64,000 nucleotides of DNA. Origin: Planktothricoides raciborskii GIHE-MW2. GTDB taxonomy: Bacteria > Cyanobacteriota > Cyanobacteriia > Cyanobacteriales > Laspinemataceae. This document shows, one piece after another, positions 7,647 through 16,933 of this stretch; position 1 is the stretch's first letter, and each line of letters starts with the position of its first letter. A program made the position numbers and the translations under genes. Below the pieces are notes generated by a model. It had not been told where the DNA came from. It did no database searches and saw only the letters and a program-made list of their open reading frames with translations. The stretch is from the NCBI RefSeq assembly GCF_040564635.1, contig NZ_CP159837.1, positions 3,769,001 through 3,833,000 of the forward strand, written 5' to 3'.

Positions 7647-9455
7647 ATGCGACTATCTCAAATGCTGTTTGTCACCCTGCGGGAAGACCCAGCGGAAGCG
7701 GAAATTCCCAGCCATAAACTTTTGGTGCGGGCGGGTTATATCCGCCGCATTGCCGCTGGGGTCTATGCCTATTTACCCTTCATGTGGCGCGTCCTCAAGA
7801 AGGTTTCTCAAATTGTTCGGGAAGAAATGGATGCTACCGGCGCCCAGGAATGTTTGCTGCCCCAAATGCAACCGGCCCAATTGTGGCAAGAGTCAGGACG
7901 GTGGGATACTTACACCAAAACTGAGGGGATTATGTTTGCCCTGACTGACCGACAAGAACGGGAAATGGGACTGGGGCCAACCCATGAAGAGGTGATTACC
8001 GCGATCGCCCGCGATACGATTCGGTCTTATCGGCAATTGCCCTTACATTTATATCAAATTCAAACCAAATTTCGGGATGAAATTCGGCCTCGGTTTGGCT
8101 TGATGCGGGGCAGAGAATTTATTATGAAAGATGGCTATTCTTTCCATGCCTCAGAAGAAAGTCTGAAAAAAACTTATCAGGATATGGATCGGGCTTATAG
8201 AAATATGATTCGCCGTTGTGGTCTAGATTTTACCGCTGTGGAAGCAGACTCAGGGGCGATCGGTGGGACTGGTAGCCAAGAATTTATGGTACTCGCAGAA
8301 GCCGGAGAAGATGAGGTACTTTATACCGCTGATGGTAAATATGCCGCCAACGTAGAAAAAGCCGTTTCTTTCCCCCCTGATGCGGAAAATTCGTCATTTA
8401 CTCAGTATGAAAAACGGGAAACTCCGGGTACAGATACTATTGAAACTTTGAGCAAGTTTCTCCAATGTTCGCCAACTCAAATTGTTAAAAATGTGCTTTA
8501 CCAAGCGGTGTATGACAGTGGCATGACGGTGCTGGTATTAGTAAGCATTCGTGGCGATCAAGATGTGAATGAGGTGAAGTTAACCAATGAGTTAACTAAG
8601 TTAGCCAGTCAATATCAAGGCAAAACTCTTATTTCCTTGACCGTTCCTGATGTCGATGCCCAGCAAAAATGGGCGGCGAAACCTTTACCATTGGGTTATA
8701 TTGCCCCGGATTTGGCCGATGATTATATTGCTAAGAATAAACAGGTTGCGCCTCAGTTTTTGCGCTTAGTTGATCGAACCGCCATAGACCTGCAAAATTT
8801 TGTCACCGGGGCGAATGAATCCGGTTATCATCTGGTTGGGGCAAACTGGGGCAGCGAATTTTCTTTACCGAAAATTCAGGTGGATATTCGCAAGGCAAAA
8901 GCAGGCGATCGCGCCAAGCATGACCCAAATCAAAGCCTACAAACGGCGCGGGGAATTGAAGTAGGTCATATCTTCCAATTGGGGATTAAATATTCTCAAG
9001 CAATGGGGGCAACTTATACCGATGAATCCGGAGAAGAAAAACCCTTAATTATGGGTTGTTATGGCGTCGGAGTTTCTCGCCTTGCCCAGTCAGCGGTGGA
9101 ACAATCTTATGATAAAGATGGGATAATTTGGCCAGTGGCGATCGCGCCTTATCATGCCATCATCACCATTCCTAATATTAACGATGCCGAACAAGTAGAA
9201 GTCGCGGAAAAACTTTATAGCGATTTAAATGCCGCTGGAGTGGAAACCTTATTAGATGACCGCAGTGAACGGGCTGGAGTAAAATTTAAAGATGCGGATT
9301 TAATCGGCATTCCCTATCGAATTGTTCCCGGACGTTCCTTGAAAAACGGTAAATTAGAAGTGGTCAAACGGGCTACCCATGAATCTCAAGAAATCCCCAT
9401 TGAGCAAGTCGTAACCACCATTAAACAATGGGTTAATGCGGCATTATCGGTGTAA
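7647..9455 (+). CDS. proS: Prolyl-tRNA synthetase (bacterial type)
   Basis: This 602-residue class II synthetase charges tRNA-Pro with proline. The start [14 protein letters not shown] is the usual ProRS N-terminus and has AGAGGAG 6 nt upstream, so I reject the longer frame from 7569. Visible parts: [16 protein letters not shown] (about 107-122), the motif-2 region [20 protein letters not shown] (about 139-158), a long insertion between motifs 2 and 3 that corresponds to the YbaK-like INS editing domain (about 210-385), motif 3 [10 protein letters not shown] (about 470), and an anticodon-binding domain at the C-terminus (IDDAEQ-type start [18 protein letters not shown]). A Rho-independent terminator follows at 9481-9519. 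Confidence 0.96.
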   Translation: MRLSQMLFVTLREDPAEAEIPSHKLLVRAGYIRRIAAGVYAYLPFMWRVLKKVSQIVREEMDATGAQECLLPQMQPAQLWQESGRWDTYTKTEGIMFALTDRQEREMGLGPTHEEVITAIARDTIRSYRQLPLHLYQIQTKFRDEIRPRFGLMRGREFIMKDGYSFHASEESLKKTYQDMDRAYRNMIRRCGLDFTAVEADSGAIGGTGSQEFMVLAEAGEDEVLYTADGKYAANVEKAVSFPPDAENSSFTQYEKRETPGTDTIETLSKFLQCSPTQIVKNVLYQAVYDSGMTVLVLVSIRGDQDVNEVKLTNELTKLASQYQGKTLISLTVPDVDAQQKWAAKPLPLGYIAPDLADDYIAKNKQVAPQFLRLVDRTAIDLQNFVTGANESGYHLVGANWGSEFSLPKIQVDIRKAKAGDRAKHDPNQSLQTARGIEVGHIFQLGIKYSQAMGATYTDESGEEKPLIMGCYGVGVSRLAQSAVEQSYDKDGIIWPVAIAPYHAIITIPNINDAEQVEVAEKLYSDLNAAGVETLLDDRSERAGVKFKDADLIGIPYRIVPGRSLKNGKLEVVKRATHESQEIPIEQVVTTIKQWVNAALSV

Positions 9456-9480
9456 ATTAAAGCCATCAATTAGTCACAAT

Positions 9481-9519
9481 AAAACCGGTTTTTTATAAAT
9501 AAAATCCGGTTTTGTTTTT
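9481..9519 (+). terminator. Rho-independent terminator after proS
   Basis: The arms aaaaccgg and ccggtttt are separated by an AT-rich loop and followed by gttttta. It lies 26 bp after the proS stop codon. Confidence 0.7.
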
Positions 9520-9713
9520 ATTAACATATATTGATCAAAAATTTTTTTTAATTAAAAAATACCAGAAATTGAATATTTCAATATTCCGTGGATCTGAGGT
9601 GCCTAAACTGATTAAATTCTGGGAACAGAAACATCAGAAGATGATGGCGATCGCCTCCATTGCTGTAGGTTCCTTTATAATAAAGCCTGGATTTGGTGAG
9701 GTTGGGCATCACC

Positions 9714-9732
9714 CCCAAGGAGGCTTCCCATT
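9714..9732 (+). promoter_or_regulatory. Strong ribosome-binding site fixing the recR ATT start
   Basis: AAGGAGG at 9717-9723 is a full anti-Shine-Dalgarno match with a 6-nt spacer (cttccc) to ATT 9730-9732. It decides the start of recR. Confidence 0.7.
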
Positions 9733-10323
9733 TATACTCGTCCTTTAGCTCGTTTAATCGAACAACTGCAACGGTTGCCAGGAATTGGGCCAAAAAGCGC
9801 CCAAAGACTTGCTTTGCATATCCTGAAGCGACCGGAAACTGAGGTACAAGCCCTGGCGATCGCCTTGATGGAGGCGAAAAAACAGGTGGGGCTGTGCCAA
9901 GAATGCTTTCATCTTTCTGCGGAGCCGATTTGTGAAATTTGTTCTAATCCCAATCGCGATCAAAATATTCTTTGTGTGGTGGCGGATTCGCGAGATTTGA
10001 TTGCTTTGGAAAAAACCCGGGAATATCGCGGCAAGTATCATGTTTTGGGTGGGGTGATTTCGCCAATGGATGCGATAGGGCCGGAACAATTGACGATTCA
10101 ACCCCTGGTTCGTCGTGTCAGTCAGCAAAATATTCAAGAAGTGATTTTAGCCATTAGTCCCAGTGTGGAAGGCGAAACCACTACTTTATATGTGGGGCAA
10201 CTGCTGAAACCCTTTACCAAAGTGACTCGAATTGCTTTCGGTTTGCCAATGGGCGGCGATTTGGAATATGCCGATGAAGTAACCCTGGCAAGGGCTTTAG
10301 AAGGACGACGAGAATTAGATTAG
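9730..10323 (+). CDS. recR: Recombination mediator protein RecR, apparent ATT start
   Basis: RecR helps load RecA at gaps with RecF/RecO. Visible parts: helix-hairpin-helix [17 protein letters not shown], a four-Cys zinc finger ([16 protein letters not shown]), a Toprim domain ([25 protein letters not shown]), and the C-terminal ending [18 protein letters not shown]. Homologues begin [12 protein letters not shown]; the same residues [13 protein letters not shown] are encoded here directly after ATT at 9730-9732, which stands where their ATG is. A perfect AAGGAGG (9717-9723) lies 6 nt before that ATT. No in-frame ATG or GTG replaces it; the nearest TTG (9775) would remove the first 15 conserved residues and has no ribosome-binding site. 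Length from ATT is 197 residues, normal for RecR. Confidence 0.9.
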   Translation: MYTRPLARLIEQLQRLPGIGPKSAQRLALHILKRPETEVQALAIALMEAKKQVGLCQECFHLSAEPICEICSNPNRDQNILCVVADSRDLIALEKTREYRGKYHVLGGVISPMDAIGPEQLTIQPLVRRVSQQNIQEVILAISPSVEGETTTLYVGQLLKPFTKVTRIAFGLPMGGDLEYADEVTLARALEGRRELD

Positions 10324-10460
10324 TTGTTGGTTGTTGGTTATTTGTTATTCTGGCAGAGGGGCGGAGGAGCGGAGGAGCGGAGGGGCTAAAAACAACAAAC
10401 AACTTTCCCACAACCCCCCAAACCCGATGGCCGTCAAACGCCATCGGGCAACAAACAACT
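10324..10460. repeat. Low-complexity repeats and hairpin
   Basis: After recR come a gttgttggtt run, a repeated G-rich unit (ggaggagcggaggagcgg), a caacaaacaac run, then the hairpin cccgatggc / gccatcggg (10423-10448), then more caacaa. The first and last blocks are complementary to one another. Similar runs occur at 41120-41215, 43335-43370 and 57195-57530. Confidence 0.6.
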
Positions 10461-10510
10461 TTCCAACAAATAACAAATAACCAAATCGTACAATTAACTT
10501 GAGAAAAAAA

Positions 10511-12049
10511 ATGAATGCAAATATTTATGCGATCGCGCCTCTAATCATACCGGGGATGATTCAGCTTCCGAGCAATTGGTTAGTGTTGCTGCCTTCCTAT
10601 TTAGTGGTTTTTTGCGCGGTGTTGGTGATTTTGACCGCAATTGCCATATTGTTGCGCGTGATAGTTTATCAAAATTTGACCCTGATTGCTCATCAAGTCC
10701 GACGACTAATTCACCAGGAAAGCTTACGGAAAAAACCGCAGATTGTTGAAAAAATTGAATATAGATTACAACAATCTTTAACCAACTTAGATCGACTTAA
10801 TACTACGGCTTTAGTGGATCAAGTTTATAGCCAACAATTATCAAAAAATCAACAGTTAGATTATTTTTGCCGGTTATTGCCCAATTTGTTGTTAGCTTTT
10901 GGTCTGCTGGGAACATTTTTGGGGATTACGATGAACCTGAGTGATTTAAGTCAGACGATTAATGAATTTGGCAGTAACAGTATTGATGATTTGGTGCAGC
11001 AAGTGCAAAGACCATTGCAAGGGATGGGCGTGGCTTTTATTAGTAGTTTAACGGCGGTTTCTTGTAGTGTTATGTTGACCTTGGTGAATTTATTGCGGAA
11101 TACTAATGTAGCCCGATATCAACTGTTAAGTGCCTTAGAAGATTATGTGGATAATGTTTATATTCCCAGTTTAGGGCATAAAAGCCCAATGGAGCGATCG
11201 GTCGATCGCCTAGAAGAGTTCTTTCAGCGATTTACCCACGAGTTTGGCATTTCTGTTAGACAAGCGGTTGAGCAATCTTTGGGGGAAAAAGTAACCGCAA
11301 TTATGGACGGAAATCGAGAAGCAAATCATTTGGCTAATCAAGTTTATACCCGCTTTTTAGAGTCCGCTGGGGCGATGAAATCTGGGGCAATGATTTTCCG
11401 GGAGTCAGCGAATATTTTTGAACGGAGTCAGTTTGCTCATAAATTAGCCAGTTCTATGGAAAGTTTGGTGACGACTCAGCGGGAATTATCGCGGTCTGCG
11501 GGGGTGTTGAATCAATCCACTCAATCGATTCAAATGGCGATCGCGGCTTTACAAAGTTCTAATGCGGAAATGGTGCGGTTAAGTGAACAAATTAATTTAA
11601 GCACCAAACAGTCTTCAGAAGTGCTGGGAATGACTCAAGCGAATCAATATTCTCTGGGAGATGTGGTGAACCAACTTCAGCAAGCAAGCCATATTTTCCA
11701 CTCCGTAATTAGAACTTTGGATTTACTGCAAAAACGCTTAGACAATCGTTCTGATCGCTTAATTAATGTCCATGCGGAATTGTCAAAATTAATTGAAGTG
11801 GTGCAGGATTATACGGAAGATGTCACGGTGAATTTGCAAGCAATTGGCGATCGCCTAGTGGTGGCAATTAATGAAAATAGCACCTTTGCTACCTCCCAAA
11901 AACAAGAAGTCACTACCAAAATTTATCAACTGGGGAGTGATTTAAATATGGTGAAATCCCACCTGGGGGAATTAGTCAAAAATTTAGAAAATCATCCCCA
12001 AACAGATGATAGTGAATCAACTCGGATTAGTTATCCACCAGAAGCTTAG
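10511..12049 (+). CDS. MotA/TolQ/ExbB-type proton-channel protein, ZorA-like
   Basis: The 512-residue protein starts with a membrane helix (LLPSYLVVFCAVLVILTAIA), a cytoplasmic loop (about 50-120), then two helices holding the MotA/ExbB core (LLLAFGLLGTFLGITMNL about 125-145 and QGMGVAFISSLTAVSCSVML about 170-190). The last about 300 residues are a long soluble helical tail rich in Gln/Ser (STKQSSEVLGMTQANQYSLG). A MotA-like core with a long helical tail is the design of ZorA, the motor of the Zorya anti-phage system, and the next gene encodes a ZorB-like partner. Proton-channel MotA-family proteins of other function are also possible. I prefer the ATG at 10511 over a TTG four codons earlier. 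Confidence 0.75.
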   Translation: MNANIYAIAPLIIPGMIQLPSNWLVLLPSYLVVFCAVLVILTAIAILLRVIVYQNLTLIAHQVRRLIHQESLRKKPQIVEKIEYRLQQSLTNLDRLNTTALVDQVYSQQLSKNQQLDYFCRLLPNLLLAFGLLGTFLGITMNLSDLSQTINEFGSNSIDDLVQQVQRPLQGMGVAFISSLTAVSCSVMLTLVNLLRNTNVARYQLLSALEDYVDNVYIPSLGHKSPMERSVDRLEEFFQRFTHEFGISVRQAVEQSLGEKVTAIMDGNREANHLANQVYTRFLESAGAMKSGAMIFRESANIFERSQFAHKLASSMESLVTTQRELSRSAGVLNQSTQSIQMAIAALQSSNAEMVRLSEQINLSTKQSSEVLGMTQANQYSLGDVVNQLQQASHIFHSVIRTLDLLQKRLDNRSDRLINVHAELSKLIEVVQDYTEDVTVNLQAIGDRLVVAINENSTFATSQKQEVTTKIYQLGSDLNMVKSHLGELVKNLENHPQTDDSESTRISYPPEA

Positions 12050-12177
12050 TATGGAATTGTAAGCATTCATAGGGGCGAAAAGTATTTCGCCCCACCGAAC
12101 CGATCTTTTTTCAACCAAGAAGATTTGGTGAATTAGAATAGTAGAATAGAGGGAAATGATTATGAGTTTGCGATATT
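12050..12177. promoter_or_regulatory. Hairpin and tandem duplication ahead of the ZorB-like start
   Basis: The spacer holds a hairpin (ggggcgaaa 12072-12080 and tttcgcccc 12085-12093). It also holds a ribosome-binding-like AGAGGGA (12148-12154) followed by tatgagtttgcgatat (12161-12176), which is repeated as tatgagtttgcgatcg at 12177-12192. The second copy contains the in-frame ATG; the first ATG (12162) is in another frame and gives a 19-codon leader ORF that overlaps the gene. Confidence 0.6.
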
Positions 12178-13062
12178 ATGAGTTTGCGATCGCGTCGTCA
12201 AGAAGCCTTAGAAGATTTTGATGTTTGGCCAGCCTTTACGGACTTAATGTCAAATTCTTTTATGATTTTGAGCTTTATTCTGTTGCTGGCAATTATTAAA
12301 CCCCTGGTTTCAATTAATAGTCTGCGAGCCACAGAAGAACAATTAAGAAGTGAAAACCGGCAACTGCAACAACAAATAGAAAATGCCCGGGCAGAAGTAG
12401 CCAGGAATCAGGCTCAAATTCGTTTTTTTAACAATGAAATTCGCCAACTTGAAGCCAGTGTCACTCAGCAACGACAACGGGCTGAAAATGCCGAAAGACA
12501 AGTGAGGAATTTTGCCGATCAAGCCCGAACATTACAAACCCAGTTAGACGAAGAAACCCAGCGACCCAAAGCCCCGCCGATTATCGTGATTCAAGAAACT
12601 GGTTCTTATCAATTTCAGTCCGGTAGTGCGGCATTACCTGAGCCATTAACCCGCTATATTCGGCAACAGTTAGTCCCCCAAATTGAGACTAATGCCGCAC
12701 AATATCAAATTGATGTGGTGGAGATTATTGGTCATACCGATGGTCAGGTGAATCAAGGGGGAGTGAGTAATTTAGATCAAGTGCTAGAAAATGTGGCCAA
12801 GGGGAATAACTCTTTAAATCAGTTATCTCCCGGTTCTAATGCGGATTTAGGTTTAATGAGAGCCTTAGCCGTGGTGAAAATTTTACAGGAAATTCAACAA
12901 AAAGAAGGGCGGCTAAAAGGGTTACAGTTTCGTCCATATTCGGCGGCGCAATTAGTTACTCCTAGCGGCGATTTCGCCGAAACGAATCGCAATCCTGATG
13001 GAAAACGGCGGCGAATTGAAATTAGATTTACCCGCTTGGGTCAGGTGACAAATGTGGAGTAA
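12178..13062 (+). CDS. MotB/OmpA-family stator protein, ZorB-like
   Basis: The 294-residue protein has a short cytoplasmic leader, one membrane helix with a conserved Asp at its start (WPAFTDLMSNSFMILSFILL; Asp22 is the expected ion-carrying residue), a coiled coil (about 55-125; Gln/Arg/Glu-rich), and an OmpA-like peptidoglycan-binding domain (about 150-290) with IIGHTDGQ, NADLGLMRALAV and KRRRIEIRF. This pairing of a MotA-like and an OmpA-domain protein, one after the other, is the ZorA-ZorB arrangement; an Asp in W-x-x-F-x-D at the membrane face is also the MotB/ZorB pattern. The 16-bp duplication at the start moves the ATG 23 nt from AGAGGGA, so translation may be weak or phase-variable. 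Confidence 0.78.
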   Translation: MSLRSRRQEALEDFDVWPAFTDLMSNSFMILSFILLLAIIKPLVSINSLRATEEQLRSENRQLQQQIENARAEVARNQAQIRFFNNEIRQLEASVTQQRQRAENAERQVRNFADQARTLQTQLDEETQRPKAPPIIVIQETGSYQFQSGSAALPEPLTRYIRQQLVPQIETNAAQYQIDVVEIIGHTDGQVNQGGVSNLDQVLENVAKGNNSLNQLSPGSNADLGLMRALAVVKILQEIQQKEGRLKGLQFRPYSAAQLVTPSGDFAETNRNPDGKRRRIEIRFTRLGQVTNVE

Positions 13063-13439
13063 AACAATTAGAAGTGGTGGCTAAAAAAATGGGCGATCGC
13101 TCCCATATGATTTAATCTGATCTAATCTAACAATGCCTTCGCCATTTTCATGCATTGCCTTGAAAATGGCGAAGGTATTGATCTAAGTTAAAGCATATTT
13201 CAAAAATCCCACCCAGACCCGATCGCCCTCCAGATAGAGCCGATCGCCCAGTCCTGGCAAGTAATCGCCCGTTACTTGGGCGATCGCACCCCCTATTCCC
13301 TAAATTTAGCCTGCCTGAATTTAGCCTGCCTGAATTTAGCCTGATTGATGATTTTGATGGCAAAATCGCAGTACAACTAAACTAAGTGCAATCAAAAATC
13401 TAACACTTCATGCAACAGTAAACCAGGAGGGCAATCAAA
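13063..13439. other. Intergenic region with hairpin and 15-bp tandem repeat
   Basis: A perfect 15-bp stem (ccttcgccattttca 13136-13150 and tgaaaatggcgaagg 13161-13175) with a 10-nt loop lies 73 bp after the ZorB-like gene; no T-run follows, so it is not a standard terminator. At 13302-13345 a 15-bp unit (gaatttagcctgcct) is repeated about three times. A ribosome-binding AGGAGG is at 13425-13430. No gene is supported. Confidence 0.6.
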
Positions 13440-14660
13440 GTGTCACTTAGAATTTTAAGTTTAGATGGTGGGGGAATTCGGGGGGTTTTAGCCGCCCAAA
13501 TGCTGTTGAGCCTAGAAAAACGCTTAGGGAAACCACTGAACCAATATTTTGATTTAATCAGCGGCACTTCTACCGGGTCAATGTTAGCTGCCGCCATTGC
13601 TATGGAAATTCCGGCGGAAAATATTGTTGATTTCTACCGACAAAAAGGCAAAATCGTCTTTCCTTATACGGATGGTTTAGATGTCAAGCGACTACCCGTG
13701 ATGCTGGAATATGGATTTTTAGGGCCGAAATTTTCTAATCGCGGCTTGAAAACTGTCCTCCAAGATCTCTTCGGAGACAAAAAACTCGCAGATGTAAGTA
13801 AATGCAAGTTGTTGATTACCAGTTATGACACCTTGGAACGAGAACCGATTATATTTAAAAGTTGGGACTCTAAATTTGCTCAAACACCATTGTGGGAGGC
13901 TTGCATTTGTTCGGCTTCAGCCCCCACTTTTTTCCCGGCTCATAAATTAGAGCGAGAATATCATGGGACAGTGGTCAGCGCCACAGAAACCACAATTATT
14001 CTCGATCAAATGGCCGCAACCGATCATAATGATTACCGAAATATGGAGATGACGATTACCAACGGCAAAGGCAAGAATCAGCGACGGATGATTAAGCAAT
14101 ATAACGGGGAAAAACGAGAGGCAATTGTTAATGAACCTTGGCAAGAAATTCCCGATCGCACTTCGACTTATCAATTATACAAACAATACTGTGCGATCGA
14201 TGGCGGTTTAGCGGCTAATAATCCCACCGCTTGCGGAGTGGCTGCCGGAATTCGACTCGGTTATAGCCTCAATAATTTGCACGTTCTGTCTATTGGCACA
14301 GGGGATCCGACCCGAAAAATTCCTTGGGAAGCGGCGAGAAAATGGGGAGCATTTCAATGGATTAAAGGTGGTTTAGTGATCAAGGTAATGACCGATGCTC
14401 CCTCGGATATTTACGATTATATTACAGAGCAAATTATTGGGGATAATTCTCGTTATATTCGCCTACAATTTCCCTTAGATCGACAATTAACCGCTAAAAG
14501 ATTAAGCGATGATATGGATGACGCCAGTGAGGAAAATATTAACAATTTAATTGAAGCGGCAGATGTTTATATCAATCTGCCAGAAAATCAGAAAATTTTA
14601 AAGCAGTTTTTTGCCCAGTTCGAGCCGGATTTGGGGGAGTTTTCTGGCACCCAAACCTGA
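13440..14660 (+). CDS. Patatin-like phospholipase with inserted beta-rich segment
   Basis: The 406-residue protein has all patatin catalytic features: oxyanion motif DGGGIRG (residues 9-15), nucleophile elbow GTSTG (Ser44) and the catalytic Asp in DGG (Asp254). It should hydrolyse acyl chains of membrane lipids. Between about 172 and 245 it carries a segment unlike the patatin core: VVSATETTIILDQMAA, MTITNGKGKNQRRMIKQYNG, DRTSTYQLY. From memory this pattern matches short beta-rich segments of phage tail or structural proteins. AGGAGG lies 9 nt before the GTG start. Same-strand position after the ZorAB-like genes suggests a shared role, but the 377-bp gap means it may have its own promoter. 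Patatins are lipases in CBASS (CapV) and in ordinary lipid turnover. Confidence 0.88.
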   Translation: MSLRILSLDGGGIRGVLAAQMLLSLEKRLGKPLNQYFDLISGTSTGSMLAAAIAMEIPAENIVDFYRQKGKIVFPYTDGLDVKRLPVMLEYGFLGPKFSNRGLKTVLQDLFGDKKLADVSKCKLLITSYDTLEREPIIFKSWDSKFAQTPLWEACICSASAPTFFPAHKLEREYHGTVVSATETTIILDQMAATDHNDYRNMEMTITNGKGKNQRRMIKQYNGEKREAIVNEPWQEIPDRTSTYQLYKQYCAIDGGLAANNPTACGVAAGIRLGYSLNNLHVLSIGTGDPTRKIPWEAARKWGAFQWIKGGLVIKVMTDAPSDIYDYITEQIIGDNSRYIRLQFPLDRQLTAKRLSDDMDDASEENINNLIEAADVYINLPENQKILKQFFAQFEPDLGEFSGTQT

Positions 14661-15003
14661 TAACAATGATTAAAAAAAGCTAAAAAAATCAAAAAGAATA
14701 ACAACCAGGAATGAGTCAAGGCGATCGGGCTTTCTCATTCTTGGCCACTCAAGGATAAGTAACTATTCCGATCAATTTGATAGAATTGAATTGCCGTCAA
14801 TATTTTATGAAAATTTTCGGTAAATTTTTTACGGCAAAAATTACAGCTTACAGTTATATTTACCGAGCTAGGTAAAGAATCAAGAGTATCTAAATAAAAG
14901 TTTACTATAATTCTCGGAATATCTTGGCATAATTGAGATATCAACCATAAAAACTGTGTTTTAGTTTTTTATCGTTAATTAAATCTGATTGATGGAGATA
15001 ATC
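14661..15003. other. AT-rich intergenic region
   Basis: This 343-bp gap ends in the start of the decayed kinase. A leftward 69-codon frame (14735-14944) contains one Cys pair but lacks a ribosome-binding site and recognisable features; I do not call it. Confidence 0.4.
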
Positions 15004-16887
15004 ATGCTGAACTTATCTGGCTATCAGGAGACAAAACTTCTCTACAGTGGAAACCGTACCCTAGTCTATCGAGCGATTCAAGTCCAGACTCTCCAAGCTG
15101 TTATTATCAAAGTGTTGCGAAACTCCCACCCCAACTTTAATGAGTTGGTTCCTTTCCGCAATCAATAAGTTGTTCCAAGCAGGCGATCGCTATGTAGGGG
15201 TGAAGCATTACGAGAGTCAATCTTTCATTAGCACCGATGAATCAATTGCTGGAATGCGCGGGCCACTACATGGCCGTAAAATATTGCTTTTTGCACGATC
15301 GCATTCAGCAAGCGGCTTATTCCCTAATTCCCGAAAATTTGAAACAAAGCACCCATCTAAAAATTGGCCAACAATTACCTCGATAAACTGGCCGAATCAG
15401 ATCCACAAAAACGAATTTTTGAACAGGTCAAACAGTTAAATTACGGCCAACATTTAATTACAGAACCGCAGCAAAAAATTCACCTAGCCAAACTCAACTG
15501 CCGGAGAAAAAGCCAAAAATGCCACGGCTTATCAAGCAGCGGCAATCTATTTAGGGGTGGGAATGCAATTACTAGGCAATCATGGGATTTTGAGTATATT
15601 TTAACCAAAAATATTTATACCTTAGCCACGGAGGTAGCTTATCTCAATGGAGATTTTGCCGATATGGAAATCTTGGCTCGGTTAATGTTACGCCACGGCA
15701 AAAACTGGATCAAATTCCCGTTTATGAAACTCTCATTGTTGCCCATATTGTGCAAAAAAAACAACTTTTAGCGGTGAAAACAGCTTTATCAGTGTTGCAA
15801 AAGTTAGGGATTTCACTGCCGGAACAACCGACCACCGCAGACTTTACTCAAGAACCCAAAGCAGTTAATCAAAATTTACAAGGTTGCCCCATTGAAAATT
15901 TGGTCAATCTGCCTTTAATCAGCGATCGCAACATGGCTGCGGAAATGCGAATTTTGGCCAGCATTTTTTCCGCATTTACTCCCGTTAATTGCCTTTAAAA
16001 TAGTCAAATCTATTCAATATGGAAATGCCCCAGATTCGGCGTTTGGTTATAGTCTTCATGGCTTAATTATTTATGGAGTTTTAGGCGACATTGAATCAGG
16101 ATATGCTTATGGTCAAGTAGCCCTGTCTTTACTACAACGGGGTCAAGCCAAGGGTTATCAGGCTTCCGAGAAATTTTTGCCACATTTATTCAACATTGGC
16201 AAGAACCTTTACACGCCACCTTGCCCCTATTAATGCAAAGCTATCAAGATGGATTAGAAGAAGGAGATTTAGAATTTTCCGGCTATTCTCTCTCCAATTA
16301 TGCCTATCATTCTCTATGGTTAGGCAAAAATCTGAAAGATTTATCCCAAGAAATAGCCAATCATAACCAAGCTTTAGCAAAAATCAACCAAAATGTTGCC
16401 CAAACTCACCACAAAATTCACTGGCAAACTCTGCTGAATTTACTCGGAGAAGCCGAAAATCCGCAAATTCTGGTTGGCCGAGTTTATGATACCACGGCAA
16501 TGGTTGGCATGAAGAAAAAAGTGATTTTACCGGACTGGCTTTTTTATTCCTTTGCCAGATGTTTCTCTGTTATCTCTTTGAAGATATGCCAACCGTTGCC
16601 CAGCACTTAGCAACCGTGAATCAATATTTGGGGGCATTAATTGGTTCTAGTTGTATTGGGGTTTTTCATTTTTATGATTCTTTGGTGCAATTAGCCAATT
16701 TTGATGGGGAATTAACCGCTACAGCTAATGAAATTTTAGACCGAGTGAACGCCCATCAAGAAGAAATCGCGAAATGGGCTAACTCTGCCCCAATGAATTA
16801 TCAGCATAAGTTTGATTTGGTAGCCGAATAAAAATATCGGCTGTTGGGAGAAATCCTCAAGTCGATTCAGAAAATTCTCAATAAAAA
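15004..16887 (+). pseudogene. Decayed Ser/Thr kinase-AAA-TPR signalling protein
   Basis: The fragments read in order like the giant HstK-type kinases of filamentous cyanobacteria (kinase, AAA ATPase, helical repeats, GAF, histidine kinase; about 1800-2000 residues). First, LSGYQETKLLYSGNRTLVYR and ELVPFRNQ (15004-15168) are a kinase N-lobe that ends at a stop. The rest of the kinase and most of the ATPase are deleted. Next, [14 protein letters not shown] is readable near 15295. Then come helical-repeat pieces in shifting frames (LAKLNC about 15490, LQKLGISLPEQP about 15800, GDLEFSGYS about 16265, LGEAENPQILVG about 16450, VFHFYDSLVQLANFDG about 16660). After VAE an in-frame TAA (16829-16831) is followed by KYRLLGE, so decay continues to about 16887. 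GAF and histidine-kinase domains are absent. Confidence 0.8.
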
Positions 16888-16888
16888 T

Positions 16889-16933
16889 TTATAGTCATTT
16901 CAATTGTGCTTGAGACAATTGAAATGACTATAA
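16889..16933. terminator. Perfect 19-bp hairpin with 7-nt loop
   Basis: ttatagtcatttcaattgt (16889-16907) and its exact complement (16915-16933) flank gcttgag. It lies just past the decayed kinase, in the gap where rightward and leftward transcription converge. There is no long T-run, so it may be a terminator, a mobile-element end or an RNA stem. Confidence 0.45.

Noticed and set aside
10511-13062. Complete Zorya defence system
   Set aside because: Only ZorA-like and ZorB-like genes are present; no ZorC, ZorD or ZorE gene is found next to them, so a complete system is not claimed.
13148-13363. Leftward ORF encoding RLNSG repeats
   Set aside because: The repeats are the translation of the 15-bp tandem DNA repeat and the hairpin; no start signal.
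14735-14944. Leftward 69-codon ORF with a CxxC pair
   Set aside because: No ribosome-binding site and no recognisable family; AT-rich intergenic sequence.
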